From the NCBI GenBank assembly GCA_963834945.1, contig CAWIDT010000001.1, forward strand, positions 62,001 through 126,000: a stretch of 64,000 bases of DNA, read 5' to 3'. Positions 9,171-18,677 of this stretch are shown here, piece after piece. The position numbers were made by a program, and so were the translations under genes. Each line of letters starts with the position of its first letter. Within the stretch, counting starts at the first letter, position 1. The DNA is from R-RK-3 sp963834945 (GTDB lineage: Bacteria; Pseudomonadota; Alphaproteobacteria; Rhizobiales; Rhodomicrobiaceae). The notes under the pieces are model-generated. The model was given only the letters and a program-made list of their open reading frames with translations. It made no database searches and had not been told where the DNA came from.

Positions 9171-12100
9171 CTATCGGCTATGGAGAAAGGCGCAAGCGCG
9201 GTCGAGCGCGTCATTCGGCAGCGCGCGGCCTGGGGATCGGCGCGGCGCTCCGGCTGTGACTTGGCTTCCGGCGCGGGTTCCGGCCCTGGCTTGGCCTCGG
9301 GCGCCGGCTTGGCTGCAATCAGCTGCTGCGGTTCGGCGACGGGCTCGTCGACGGGACCGACGAAGCGGCCGAAGAAGCGCCAGAACCAGCGCGCCGATAT
9401 CGTCCATGAGGATGAAGACCGCCGGCACGAAAATCAGCGACAGGAGCGTCGAGAGCAGCAGGCCGCCGATCACGGCGATCGCCATCGGCGAGCGGAACTC
9501 GCCGCCCGCCCCTAGGGCCAGGGCGCTGGGCAGCATGCCGCCGGCCATGGCGATGGTGGTCATGACGATGGGGCGCGCCCGCTTGCGGCCGGCATCGACG
9601 ATGGCGTCGTAGCGCTTCACGCCGCTGGCGATCTCCTCGATGGCGAAATCGACCAGCATGATGGCGTTCTTGGTGACGATGCCCATCAGCATCAGCACGC
9701 CGATGACGACCGGGAAGCTGAAGGGCCGGCCGGTGATGAGCAGCGCAAAGATCGCGCCGCCGATCGACAGCGGCAGCGAGAACAGGATGGTGATCGGCTG
9801 CAGGAAGCTGCCGAACAGCAGGATCAGCACGCTGTACACCATCATGATGCCGGCGCCCATCGCATAGCCGAAGCTGGAGAAGATCTCGCCCATGACTTCG
9901 GCGTCGCCGGACTGTTTCAGCTCCACGCCCGGATTGTTCGCCAAGCCCTTAACCACCGGCAATTGCTGGACCTTCGCGAGCGCGACGCCGAGCGCGTCGG
10001 TGCCGACCAGATCGGCGCCGATGATGACGCGGCGCTGGCGGTCATAGCGGTCGATCGAGGATGGCCCCTCCCCGCTTTCGATCGAGGCGACCGAGACGAG
10101 CGGCACCGCCGCGCCCTGCACGGTGCGGATTTTCAGGGCTTCGAGGATCTGCCGGTTGCTCCGCGCTTCCTCGGCAAGCTGAACCCGGATCGGGATCTGC
10201 CGGTCGCCGGCGTTGAACTTCGCCAGATTGGCATCGACATCGCCGATGGTGGCGATGCGGATGACTTCCGACAGATCTTCGGTGGAGATGCCCAGCTCCG
10301 CCGCCACTTCCGGGCGCGGGACGGAACCGCACTTCCGGCCGGTCGAGCGCCGAATTGGAAACGAGGATTGTTCAGCTCCGGGATGCCGCGCATGGCGCTG
10401 ACGATCTTGGGCGCCGTTTCAGCCACCGCCTTTCCGTCGGAGCCGGAGACGATCAGCGACAAGCCGCGCTCGCCATTTTCGTTGATGACCCAGGAGCGGA
10501 TATCGGGCAGCTTCGCCAGCTCATCGGTCAGCACCGTTTGCAGCGCTTTTTGCGAGATATTGCGGTCGTCCTTGTTCACCAGATTGACGGTGAAGGTCGC
10601 CTTGCGCACTTCCTGGCCGCCGCCGGCGATGCCCAGAATACGCCCGCCATCGACGAAGACGTGCCTCACTTCGGGATGCGCGCTCGATGACCTTGCTGAT
10701 CTTATCGCTGGCGATCTTCATGTCATCCAGCCGCGAGCCGGGCGGCAATTCGGCGGCGATCAGAATGCGGGACGCGTCCTCGGCGGGGATGAAGCCTTGC
10801 GGCAGGATGAAGGCGCTGCCGATCGAGGCGGCGAAAATGACCATGCCCAGCATGACGGTAGCGATGCGGTGACGCACCGACCAGCCGATCAGGGCGGTAT
10901 AGCGGCGCAGCAGCCAGCTCTCCTGCCCTTGCGTTTCGCCGTGATCGCGCATGAAATAGGCCGACAGCATCGGGGTGATCAGCCGGGCGACCAGCAGCGA
11001 GAACAGCACCGCGGCCGCGACGGTGATGCCGAACTGGCGGAAATACTGGCCGGCAATGCCGCCCATGAAGCTGACCGGAATGAACACCGCCACGATGGTG
11101 AAGGTGATGGCGATGACCGCCAGGCCGATCTCGTCGGCGGCCTCCAGCGCGGCGCGATAGGCGGATTTGCCCATGCGCATATGCCGGACGATGTTTTCGA
11201 TCTCCACGATCGCGTCATCGACGAGGATGCCGGTCACCAGGGTGAGCGACAGGAGCGTCACCAGATTGAGCGAGAAGCCGAGCGCCTGCATGGCCCAGAA
11301 AGTCGGCATGATCGAAAGCGGCAGCGCGATCGCCGCCATCAGCGTGGCCCGGATATCGCGCAGGAACAGAAGCACCACCAGCACCGCCAGCAACGCGCCC
11401 TCGAGCAGGGTGTGCATGGTCGAGAGGTAATTTCCCTTCGGTAAAGGTGACGGTGGAATCGACCGGCTGCAGCTTCACATCGGGGTGGCGCGAAAGAAGA
11501 TCGGCGATTTTGTTATCGACCAGATCGGCGACGACGACATCGCTGGCGCCATTGGCCCGCGAAATATTGAAGCCGACGACCTCCTGCCCGTCGAAACGCG
11601 CAAATGTCTTGGGCTCCGCATAGCTATCCTCGACGCGGCCGAGTTCGTCGAGCCGGACCTTTCGCCCTCCCGGCAAGGTGAGGGGCGTGGCCGCGAGCCG
11701 CTCCGATCGTCTGGGCGCTGGCGAGCGCGCGTATGGACTGTTCGCTGCCGCCGATCTCGCTCTTGCCGCCGGCGACGTCGATATTGGTCGCGCGCAATTG
11801 CCGGCTGACATCGCCGGCGGTGATGCCCAGCGCCAGCAGCCGGTCCGGATCGAGCGCAACGCGGATTTCGCGGTCGACGCCGCCGACGCGGCGCACTTCG
11901 GCGACGCCTTTCACGGCTTGCAGCTCGCGCGCCACCGTATCGTCGATGAACCAGGACAGCTCCTCGATGGTCTTGCCCGGCGCCGACGCGCCATAGGTGA
12001 GGATCGGCAGCCCGGCGACATCGATGCGCTGCGAGATCGGCTCATCGATGGTGCGCGGCAGGTCCTGGCGGATGCGGGCGATCGCGTCCTTCACGTCGTT

Positions 12101-12426
12101 AAGCGCGCGGTCGGTGTTCGTCCCGATCTGGTACTGGATGGTGGTGACGGACGAGCCGTCGGTGATCGTCGAGATGATGTGCTTGACGCCCGTCTGCGCG
12201 GCGACGGCGTTCTCGACGCGCTTGGTCACCTGCGATTCCAGCTCCGACGGAGAGGCGCCGGCCTGGGTGATGGAGACGGAGACGAGCGGAAAATCGATGT
12301 TCGGAAAGCGCGTCGACCGGCAGGACGCGAAAACTGAGCACGCCCAGGATGATGAGCACGATGAACATCACCACCGACGGGATCGGCGTTGCGGATCGAC
12401 CAGGCCGATATGTTGAGGCGGCGCAT
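9171..12426 (-). CDS. RND efflux pump inner-membrane transporter (AcrB/MexF family), heavily frameshifted
   Basis: This is the proton-driven trimeric pump that exports drugs or lipophilic compounds. Recognisable segments in order are: MRRLNISAWSIRNP start, VKHIISTITDGSSVTTIQYQ (porter domain), SIMPTFWAMQALGFSLNLVT followed by the proton-relay region GILVDDAIVEIENI, GIAGQYFRQFGITVAAAVLF, then the second half with FSFPVVIGVLMLMGIVTKNA and the paired IMLVDFAIE. Seven frame changes are needed, near 12385, 12300, 11705, 11430, 10675, 10325 and 9400. In the last, a proline/alanine-rich tail (EPVAEPQQLIAAKPAPEAK) reads better in another frame, so the exact C-terminus is uncertain. It starts one base into the stop of the adaptor gene. 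The outer-membrane partner is not in the window. Confidence 0.88.
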
Positions 12427-13646
12427 TATTTCGCCTCGCTGGCCGTCGTGTTGCCGGTGATCACCGGGCGCACGCTGTCACCGTCCTGCAGCAGGGTGCC
12501 CGAGCGGACCACGACGAGCTCGCCCTCCTGCAGGCCGTCGATGATTTCCGTCTTGCCGCCGCTGACCATGCCGGTGACGACCTTGCGCGTTTCGACGCGG
12601 CCGTCCTTCACCACCTGGACGGCCGCGCCCTGATCGCGGTTCATCACCGCCGTGGAGGGAACGCCAAGGCCGTTGCTGCTGGCGGTTTCGATCGTGCCGC
12701 GCGCGAAACTGCCGACGCGCAGCGCCGGATCATCGCCGATGAAGATCCGCACACGGCCGAGCCGCGACGTGCGGTCGACCTCGGGCGAGATCAGCCGCAC
12801 CTTGCCCTCGCGCGGCTTCAGCCCGGCAACCTCGATGCGGGCCGCCATGCCGGCAGAAAGGCGCGGCAGGTAGATCTCCGGAATTTCGGCATCCAGTTCG
12901 ATTTCGCCCTTCGCCACGATGCGGAACAGCGGATCGGCGACGGCGGAGGCGAGCGCGCCGACTTTGGCGGTGCGGCGGCTGATGATCCCGGCCTCGGGAG
13001 CGCGGATGTCGGTATAGCCGAGGCGGAGCTTGGATTCGCGGATCTGCGCCTCGATCTGGGTCTTCTCGGCTTCCGTGACGCGCAGGCCGTCGCGCGCCAG
13101 GGTGACGCCAGCGGCGGCCGTGCGCGCCGCGGCTTCGCGCTCGTCGAATACCGAGCGGCTGGTGGAGCCGGACTTCACCAGCTCCTGCGCGCGGCCGAAT
13201 GCCGCCTCGGCCTGCACCTTGGTGGCTTCGGCTTCGGTGATGCGGCTTGTGGCCTGGGCGATGGCCGCATCGGCCCGGACCAGCCCGGCGTCGAGCTGGG
13301 CGAGCTGCGCCTTGAGCGTATCGTCGGTCAGCCTGGCCAGAACCTGGCCCGCCGTCACCCGGTCGCCCTCCTCCGCCAGAATTTCGCTGACGCGGTAGCC
13401 CTCGATTTGCGGCGATACGAGAATTTCCTGCCGAGCGACCAGCGAGCCGGTGACGAGCACCGTTTCGGTGAAGGAGGACCGCTCGGCGGGCGTCACGCTG
13501 ACACTGGCGCCCACGGCGGCCTTTTGTGAAGCCGGAGCGTCCGCCGCCTGCAGCTGGGCCGCGCCGATCAGCATGAAGCCTGCCATCGCGCATGCCATGC
13601 GCTTCAATCTCGGGGTCCTGTTCACTCGATCTCTCATTATCAGCAT
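12426..13646 (-). CDS. RND efflux periplasmic adaptor subunit (HlyD/AcrA family)
   Basis: This membrane-fusion protein bridges the pump above to an outer-membrane channel. A signal peptide or lipid-anchor-like N-terminus (MAGFMLIGAAQLQAADAP) precedes the first half of the lipoyl domain (GSLVARQEILVSPQIEGYRV, EEGDRVTAGQVLARL). A long coiled-coil hairpin (about 105-200) follows, then the second lipoyl half (LGYTDIRAPEAGIISRRTAK) and beta-barrel. Intact at 406 aa, or 403 aa if the ATG at 13637 is used. Its TAA overlaps the ATG of the pump gene, so both are co-translated. No regulator gene lies directly upstream. Confidence 0.9.
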   Translation of the reverse strand: MLIMRDRVNRTPRLKRMACAMAGFMLIGAAQLQAADAPASQKAAVGASVSVTPAERSSFTETVLVTGSLVARQEILVSPQIEGYRVSEILAEEGDRVTAGQVLARLTDDTLKAQLAQLDAGLVRADAAIAQATSRITEAEATKVQAEAAFGRAQELVKSGSTSRSVFDEREAAARTAAAGVTLARDGLRVTEAEKTQIEAQIRESKLRLGYTDIRAPEAGIISRRTAKVGALASAVADPLFRIVAKGEIELDAEIPEIYLPRLSAGMAARIEVAGLKPREGKVRLISPEVDRTSRLGRVRIFIGDDPALRVGSFARGTIETASSNGLGVPSTAVMNRDQGAAVQVVKDGRVETRKVVTGMVSGGKTEIIDGLQEGELVVVRSGTLLQDGDSVRPVITGNTTASEAK

Positions 13647-13959
13647 TCGAATTGGGGCCGGGCGCCCCCCCGCAGCCGGCCTTATCGGCGAGAACGGCAG
13701 CGAAAGAATGGCGCGCCATATGGCCCCGCAAATTCGATCCCGGTCAAGCCGCGGCCACTAGACAAATCGCCTCGCCGGGAGAGCGGTGCGTTAAGGGGGC
13801 GAGATGATCCACATTTGCGCGAGGCGGACGGCGCAACCGAGCCCCGCGCCGATTGCCGCAAAGACATGTACGCGCAACGGCCCTTTATCCGGCGTCGGCG
13901 CCGGAACCGAACGGACTATGGGGCCAAACGTCAGGCGGGGCAACGGGGCGGCGCGTCGA
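13647..13959. other. Intergenic stretch without a supported gene
   Basis: These 313 bases separate the efflux adaptor (reading left) from the channel-like gene that ends at 13960 on the same strand. No RNA gene, clear promoter or terminator was recognised. It presumably holds the efflux-operon promoter near its left end, but no convincing -35/-10 pair was seen. Confidence 0.4.
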
Positions 13960-15102
13960 TCAGCCACCGCCTTCGGTCTGGCCGAACCATTTTCGATAAA
14001 GGCTTTCATAGGTGCCGTCTTCGAACAGTTTCAGGAGCGCCTGATCCACCGGGCGGCGGAGCTTGCTGTCGACGGGAAAAATGATGCCGTAGCTTTCGGG
14101 ACGGAACTGCGCGCCGGCTATTTGCGCGCGCGGCTCGTTTCGGGTGAAATACATGATGACCGGCGTGTCATAGACTGCGGCTTGTGCCTTGCCGTGCAGC
14201 ACCGCGTCGGCCGCGGCGTCGAAATTCTTATAATTGCCGAGGCTTGCCCCCAACTCCCCGGCATAGGCCGCCGAAGTGCTGCCCTCGACCACCGCGATAC
14301 GCTTGTTGCGCAGGTCGGAGGGGCCGCTGATCTCGCCGCGCAGGCTTTGCACCGTCATCGATGTCGTCGCAAAGGCGGTGAAATAGGAGATGAGCACGAT
14401 ACCGGAATAGATCCAGATGATTGCCGCGACCCTGGCAAAGACGCGGTGCGGATGATGCTGGGCGGCGCCGCCCATCGACTCCGCGCACCAGAAGATCGCA
14501 TCGAAAATGCCGGGCAGATAGGCTTCAGCGATCGGCAGGCCGTCATCGCGGCCGCGCGCGAGAAACCAAATCACATGCGCCGGTATGGTCAGCACCAGAA
14601 GAAAGATGCCAAGCGCCTTCAGCATTCCGCTGGACAGCATGATGCCGAGGACATCCAGCTTTTGCGAATTCGCCGCGACCATGATCGACAAGCCGGAGCG
14701 GAACATGGGCTGGGAAAATTCGAGGCTTTCGCCGCGCTTGGAGGTGATCGATATGGCGGCGATGCCGGCCTCGCTTTTGCCGGCGCGAACGGCATCGAGC
14801 AGCCCGTTGAGCGTGTCGTAGGCCACGAAGCGGCTTTTGACGCCGATCTGCGCCCCGATGGCACGCCACAGATCGATGCTGAAGCCGGAAAGCTCCGCGC
14901 CATCCTGGACGACGAACGGCGCGATGGCGCGCGTCGCGACGGTGATTTCGGTGCCGGGGGCGATCGTCTCGGCCGGGCCGGGCGCAGGCTGCGGCACGCC
15001 TTGCGCGGCGGCTGCTTCTATTGCGAGACACAGGATCAGCGGCGCCAGCCATCGGCCAAATACCGGACCGGGCAGGCGAAAACGGGGACTGGGCACAATC
15101 AA
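13960..15102 (-). CDS. Ionotropic glutamate receptor-like protein: split ligand-binding domain around a pore module
   Basis: This 380-aa protein has a signal peptide (about 15-34) and then ligand-binding lobe S1 (TRAIAPFVVQDGAELSGFSI, SEAGIAAISITSKRGESLEF). A membrane helix follows (about 163-181), then a pore-loop-like segment (199-217, FDAIFWCAESMGGAAQHHP), a second helix (222-246, VAAIIWIYSGIVLISYFTAF, then TTSMTV) and lobe S2 (SDLRNKRIAVVEGSTSAAYA to residue 375). This order is that of prokaryotic iGluRs such as GluR0, not of plain binding proteins. The potassium-filter TVGYG is absent. Ligand is probably an amino acid. It stands alone, with no ABC permease nearby. Confidence 0.8.
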   Translation of the reverse strand: MIVPSPRFRLPGPVFGRWLAPLILCLAIEAAAAQGVPQPAPGPAETIAPGTEITVATRAIAPFVVQDGAELSGFSIDLWRAIGAQIGVKSRFVAYDTLNGLLDAVRAGKSEAGIAAISITSKRGESLEFSQPMFRSGLSIMVAANSQKLDVLGIMLSSGMLKALGIFLLVLTIPAHVIWFLARGRDDGLPIAEAYLPGIFDAIFWCAESMGGAAQHHPHRVFARVAAIIWIYSGIVLISYFTAFATTSMTVQSLRGEISGPSDLRNKRIAVVEGSTSAAYAGELGASLGNYKNFDAAADAVLHGKAQAAVYDTPVIMYFTRNEPRAQIAGAQFRPESYGIIFPVDSKLRRPVDQALLKLFEDGTYESLYRKWFGQTEGGG

Positions 15103-15266
15103 ATCCTAGAACATCGTTTATGGAAAGCGAGGTCGCAGTAGTTTCAGATTATGTCGAACTGACGGCGTGGGATGTCGCAGCGGATGCCGCCGAGGAGCGC
15201 AATGTTGAGATATGATCGCGGCGAATCGGGCCAGCTGCCCACCCTAACACGAGGGATCAAAGCCGG

Positions 15267-15638
15267 ATGCTCAACGCGCTCACTCTTATCTTCTGCTGCC
15301 AGCTTGCCGGCGAGTCCCTCGTGACCGCGACGGCGCTTCCCATTCCGGGGCCGGTCTGCGGCATGGCGCTGATGTTCGCCGGGCTGCTTGTGCGTGGCGG
15401 CATACCGGAGGATCTGGGCAGGGTCGGCGACGCGCTCTTGGGCAATTTGTCGCTGCTGTTCGTGCCCGCGGGCGTCGGCGTGATGCTGCATCTGGGGTTG
15501 CTGCGCGCAGAGTTCCTGCCGATTTCGGTGGCGCTGATCGGCTCGACGCTGATCACCATCGCCGTCACGGCAGCGCTGATGCAATGGCTCAATCGCGAGC
15601 CGCCGGAGTTCGACAGCCCGCCGGACCACGAGCGATGA
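15267..15638 (+). CDS. CidA/LrgA family protein
   Basis: This 123-aa membrane protein has four hydrophobic helices. The family signature runs from FCCQLAGESLVTATALPIPG (usual form: CQL-GE-l---l-lPiPG-v-Gm) to LLFVPAGVGVMLHLGLL. CidA/LrgA proteins are holin-like and, in Bacillus and plants, act with LrgB-type partners in pyruvate or glycolate movement and cell lysis control. The overlapping downstream gene is the LrgB partner, and the ATG of that gene overlaps the stop here by ATGA. The role in this organism is not shown by the sequence. Confidence 0.88.
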   Translation: MLNALTLIFCCQLAGESLVTATALPIPGPVCGMALMFAGLLVRGGIPEDLGRVGDALLGNLSLLFVPAGVGVMLHLGLLRAEFLPISVALIGSTLITIAVTAALMQWLNREPPEFDSPPDHER

Positions 15639-16351
15639 CCGACCTCCACCAGATTTGGGTGTATCTCTCAGCCAGTCCGTTGCTGCATCTGACGCTGACG
15701 CTCGTCGCCTATCAGGCCGGAAGCTGGGTCTATCGGTGGGGCAAGCTCAATCCGCTGCTCAATCCCGTTCTGCTTGCGGTTTGCCTGCTGGTCGCGGCGC
15801 TGACGCTGACCCACACCAGCTATCAGACATATTTTGCGGGGGCGCAGTTCGTGCATTTCCTGCTTGGCCCCGCGACGGTGGCACTCGCGATTCCGCTCTA
15901 CCGGCAGTTCGACCGGGTGAAACGCTCGGGGCTCGCTATTCTGACCAGCGTCGTGACCGGCTCGCTGACCGCCTCGCTGACGGCGGTGGCGCTCGTGCGG
16001 CTGCTTGGCGGCGGATGGCAGACGGCCGTGTCCATCGCGCCGAAGTCGGTGACGGCGCCGGTGGCGATGGGCATTTCAGAGCAGCTCGGGGGGCTGCCGT
16101 CGCTGACGGCGGTGCTGGTGATCCTCACCGGCATCACCGGCGCGATGCTCGGCCCGCCTTTGCTCAACCTTTTGGGGATACGCGACTGGGCGGCGCGCGG
16201 CCTTGCCATCGGCACCGCCAGCCACGGCATCGGCACCGCCCGCGCCCTGCAGGTGAACGAGGTGGCGGGCGCATTCTCGGGCCTTGCGATGGGGCTGAAC
16301 GCGCTCGCGACAGCCGTGCTGCTGCCGCTGCTGTGGCGTCTATTCTTTTGA
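15635..16351 (+). CDS. LrgB/CidB family membrane protein
   Basis: This 238-aa protein, read from the ATG at 15635 (MTDLHQIWVYLSASPLLHLT), has about seven hydrophobic helices and the LrgB signature (LLNPVLLAVCLLVAALTLTH, FLLGPATVALAIPLYRQFD, SIAPKSVTAPVAMGISEQLG, and GTASHGIGTARALQVNEVAG). These match the family closely along its whole length. The start was placed at the ATGA overlap with the LrgA-like gene because the longer reading has no family match. The pair probably forms one membrane complex. Confidence 0.9.
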   Translation: MTDLHQIWVYLSASPLLHLTLTLVAYQAGSWVYRWGKLNPLLNPVLLAVCLLVAALTLTHTSYQTYFAGAQFVHFLLGPATVALAIPLYRQFDRVKRSGLAILTSVVTGSLTASLTAVALVRLLGGGWQTAVSIAPKSVTAPVAMGISEQLGGLPSLTAVLVILTGITGAMLGPPLLNLLGIRDWAARGLAIGTASHGIGTARALQVNEVAGAFSGLAMGLNALATAVLLPLLWRLFF

Positions 16352-16359
16352 TCGGCTGG

Positions 16360-16404
16360 TGCATCGGACCAAAAGTGTCCGCACTTTTGGGATAAATCCG
16401 ATGC
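16360..16404. repeat. Short palindromic repeat
   Basis: This is an imperfect 45-base palindrome opening with GCATCGGAC and closing with its counterpart ATCCGATGC, with inner arms AAAAGTG and CACTTTT. It sits just after the LrgB stop codon. Similar palindromes are common between genes in alphaproteobacteria. It could fold in RNA downstream of lrgB. Confidence 0.7.
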
Positions 16405-16419
16405 AAAGACAAAATGCTA

Positions 16420-16456
16420 GAGCGTAGCTCCGCGTTCAGCGGAGCGTCCGGCGCTC
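16420..16456. repeat. Dispersed repeat, family B copy 1
   Basis: This 37-base element begins GAGCGTAGCTCCGCG and ends CGTCCGGCGCTC. The reverse complement of 39481-39517 differs from it at only four positions. It lies between the convergent lrgB and topoisomerase genes and has internal hairpin potential (CTCCGC...GCGGAG). Confidence 0.75.
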
Positions 16457-16461
16457 AGATC

Positions 16462-17532
16462 TTATGTCGCGCTCTCCAGCCGGTTCAGCAACAGCACGAA
16501 TACGGCTGCCTCCTCGGCAGTAAGGCCGTTCAGCTCGTCGCGCAAGGTCGCCTTGATCTCGCGCTTGAGATTGTCGAGCAGGCTGCCGTCGAGATAGGAA
16601 TTGAGGATCTCCGGATGGATGTAGGATGAGCGGCACACGGCCGGCGTGTTGCCGAGCCGGGTGGCGACCTTCTTGACCGCGGCGGTGATGTTGCGCCGCG
16701 CGGCAGCCTTTGAATCGATCTTCTCGAATTCGCTCAGCGCCCAGGCGGCGAGCACCGTCCCGGCCCAGGTGCGGAAATCCTTGGCGGTAAATTCGGCGCC
16801 CGAAAGCTCGCGCAGATAGTCGTTGACGTCGGCGGAGTCGATGCTGCGGCGCTCGCCATGCTCGTCGACATATTGGAACAGCTCCTGGCCGGGCAGCTCC
16901 TGAAGCTGCGCGACGATCCGGGCGGCACGACGGTCGGCGAGTTCGACGACATGCCGCTTGCCGCTCTTGCCGACGAAATCGAATTCGAGCCGCGTGCCGT
17001 TCACCTCGACATGGCGGTTGCGCATCGTCGTCAGGCCGTAGCTCTTGTTCTGCTCGGCATATTCGCGGTTGCCGATGCGGATCAGCGTCGTCTCCAGAAG
17101 GCGGACGACGGTTGCCAGGACCGTCCGGCGTTCGAGCGGCTTGCCGGCCATATCCTCGGCCACGGCTTGGCGCAGGGCCGGAAGCGCACGGGCGAAGGCC
17201 AGGGTGCGGGTGAACTTCTCCTTGTCGCGGGCCTCCTGCCATTCCGGGTGGTAGCGATATTGCTTGCGGCCCTTCGCATCGCGGGCGGTGGCCTGGATGT
17301 GACCGCGCGGATGCGGGCAGATCCAGACATTCGTCCAGGCAGGGGGAATGACCAGCGACTTGATGCGTGCGACGATTCTGGCATCGGTAATGCGCTTGCC
17401 GTGCGTATCGCAGAAGACGAATCCCCTGCCGGCGCGGCGCCGCCTGTAACCGGGTTTATCGTCGCTGACATAGCGCAGATGCGCTTCTTCCGCCGAGTGC
17501 TGGTGGTCGTGTTGAGCGAGGGCTGTTTCCAT
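16462..17532 (-). CDS. DNA topoisomerase IB (poxvirus/bacterial type)
   Basis: This enzyme relaxes supercoils by nicking one strand through a 3'-phosphotyrosine. The catalytic set of the family is visible: an Arg in TTLIRIGNREYAEQNKSYGL, the Lys in the following HVEVNGTRLEFDFVGKSGK segment, a second Arg in the FRTWAGTVLA segment, and the Tyr in the C-terminal motif CRSSYIHPEILNSYLDGSL. The start at 17532 (METALAQHDHQHS) was chosen because upstream residues have no family match, giving 356 aa, normal size. It follows the TetR gene on the same strand by 55 bases. Bacterial TopIB enzymes are widespread in alphaproteobacteria but dispensable. The role here is unknown. Confidence 0.92.
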   Translation of the reverse strand: METALAQHDHQHSAEEAHLRYVSDDKPGYRRRRAGRGFVFCDTHGKRITDARIVARIKSLVIPPAWTNVWICPHPRGHIQATARDAKGRKQYRYHPEWQEARDKEKFTRTLAFARALPALRQAVAEDMAGKPLERRTVLATVVRLLETTLIRIGNREYAEQNKSYGLTTMRNRHVEVNGTRLEFDFVGKSGKRHVVELADRRAARIVAQLQELPGQELFQYVDEHGERRSIDSADVNDYLRELSGAEFTAKDFRTWAGTVLAAWALSEFEKIDSKAAARRNITAAVKKVATRLGNTPAVCRSSYIHPEILNSYLDGSLLDNLKREIKATLRDELNGLTAEEAAVFVLLLNRLESAT

Positions 17533-17587
17533 GGCGACGGTGCAACTTCCGACCGCCGGTTCTGTTCCGAATTGAGGGTGCGCGGCG

Positions 17588-18145
17588 TCAAGCCAGCGCG
17601 GCGCGGCACGCCTTGAGCAACTGCGCGTCGATGGATTTCGGCACGGGATGCTGCGGCAGGAACAGGCGGACGGCGGCAAGCGGATAGGCGACGAGCGCCA
17701 GGCGGCACGCCAGCAGCGGCCTGTGGATGCGCTGCGAAAATCGGCTCAGCGCGGCGGCGGCATCGTCATTCAACAACGCGATTTGTTCGCGCAGGGCTTC
17801 GGGCGTCTCCTGGCCCAGAAACTCAGTGCGTCGGCAGCAGGCGAGGATGACCGCCGCTTCCGGTTCGGCGCGGCAAAAGCGGGGCGTGGCGAGCACCGCC
17901 TCGTCGGCGGCATCGTGCGTCTCGCGGCGCAAAGCCTCCAGAAACCCGGCCTGGAACCGGCGAACCGCATTCAGCCAGGCTTCGGCGAGCAGCGCCTCGC
18001 GCGAGGCGAAGCGGTGATAGAGCGACCCCGTCGACAGGCCCGTCGCCCGTGTCAGCCCGTCCATGGTGAGGCGGCCGGCCGCCCCCAGCTCCGCCCCAAC
18101 GGCGGCGAATACCTTGTCATCGGCAAAGGTTGACTTGCGGCCCAT
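17588..18145 (-). CDS. TetR family transcriptional regulator
   Basis: This 185-aa protein has an N-terminal helix-turn-helix (LTMDGLTRATGLSTGSLYHR, then FASREALLAEAW), the standard TetR DNA-binding pattern, followed by a helical ligand-binding domain with a TetR_C-like segment rich in Ala and Leu. It is divergent from the membrane-protein gene at 18194. The 48 bases between them contain an inverted repeat (18147-18162) that fits a TetR operator. It most likely represses itself and that neighbour. Ligand unknown. Confidence 0.88.
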   Translation of the reverse strand: MGRKSTFADDKVFAAVGAELGAAGRLTMDGLTRATGLSTGSLYHRFASREALLAEAWLNAVRRFQAGFLEALRRETHDAADEAVLATPRFCRAEPEAAVILACCRRTEFLGQETPEALREQIALLNDDAAAALSRFSQRIHRPLLACRLALVAYPLAAVRLFLPQHPVPKSIDAQLLKACRAALA

Positions 18146-18146
18146 T

Positions 18147-18162
18147 TAGAACCTATGTTCTA
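18147..18162. promoter_or_regulatory. Candidate TetR operator
   Basis: This is a perfect inverted repeat, TAGAAC then CTAT then GTTCTA, located one base upstream of the TetR start codon and 32 bases upstream of the divergent gene. Its position would let the regulator block both transcripts. AT-rich sequence just right of it could hold the -10 of the rightward gene. Confidence 0.6.
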
Positions 18163-18193
18163 GAATAATTTATCTAATATCAGGATTTGCCCC

Positions 18194-18571
18194 ATGCAGC
18201 AAGCGTTCCTCTGGTCGGCGGCGGCGGCCAGCGCCATCACCTTCGCTGTTCACACCTTCATCGGCGGTCGGGCGGTCGCGCGTCCGCTGCTCGCCGACCG
18301 ATCGCTGCCGAAAGAGGCGAAATGGCTGGCCTATTATTGCTGGCATATAGCGACGGTTCTGCTGGCCGCGGTGACGGCGGCTTTCGGCTGGGCGGCATGG
18401 AGCGGCGCGGCGCGCGATCTGGCCATCGCCATCACCGGCCTTGCGGCAATTCTAAGCCTGCTCAGCGCGGGCGTCGCCATCATGGGCGGCATCAATCCGC
18501 TGCGATTTCCCTCAACTTCGCTCCTGGCCGTGGTTGCCTGCCTCGGCGGCGCCGCGCTCCTGGCCGGTTGA
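18194..18571 (+). CDS. Small four-helix membrane protein, divergent from TetR gene
   Basis: This 125-aa protein has four hydrophobic segments (about 4-22, 47-68, 77-96 and 104-124) and a conserved-looking AKWLAYYCWHIATVLLAAVT segment with a WH pair in the second helix. It has no recognised enzyme motif. Similar proteins occur next to TetR regulators in alphaproteobacteria. The target of the regulator is probably this gene, because they share the operator-like repeat. Function unknown. Confidence 0.7.
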   Translation: MQQAFLWSAAAASAITFAVHTFIGGRAVARPLLADRSLPKEAKWLAYYCWHIATVLLAAVTAAFGWAAWSGAARDLAIAITGLAAILSLLSAGVAIMGGINPLRFPSTSLLAVVACLGGAALLAG

Positions 18572-18677
18572 GAACCCTTGCGCGGCCCTTGCCTTGTCGG
18601 GATGCGCGAAGCATGTCTTGCAAGCGGCAGGCGATTGCTGTTGATAGGCGCCGTCGGCGAACATATGTCAGGGTTTC

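Noticed and set aside
9171..12426. Pseudogene interpretation of the RND pump
   Set aside because: Seven frame breaks with perfectly preserved motifs on each side, together with identical damage in essential genes, fit sequencing indels better than decay.
13791..14009. 72-residue minus-strand frame near the end of the channel gene
   Set aside because: It overlaps the channel gene in another frame, with no ribosome site and no known motif.
13804..15141. 445-residue plus-strand frame opposite the receptor-like channel
   Set aside because: It is an antisense shadow; the minus-strand protein has signal peptide, helices and family motifs.
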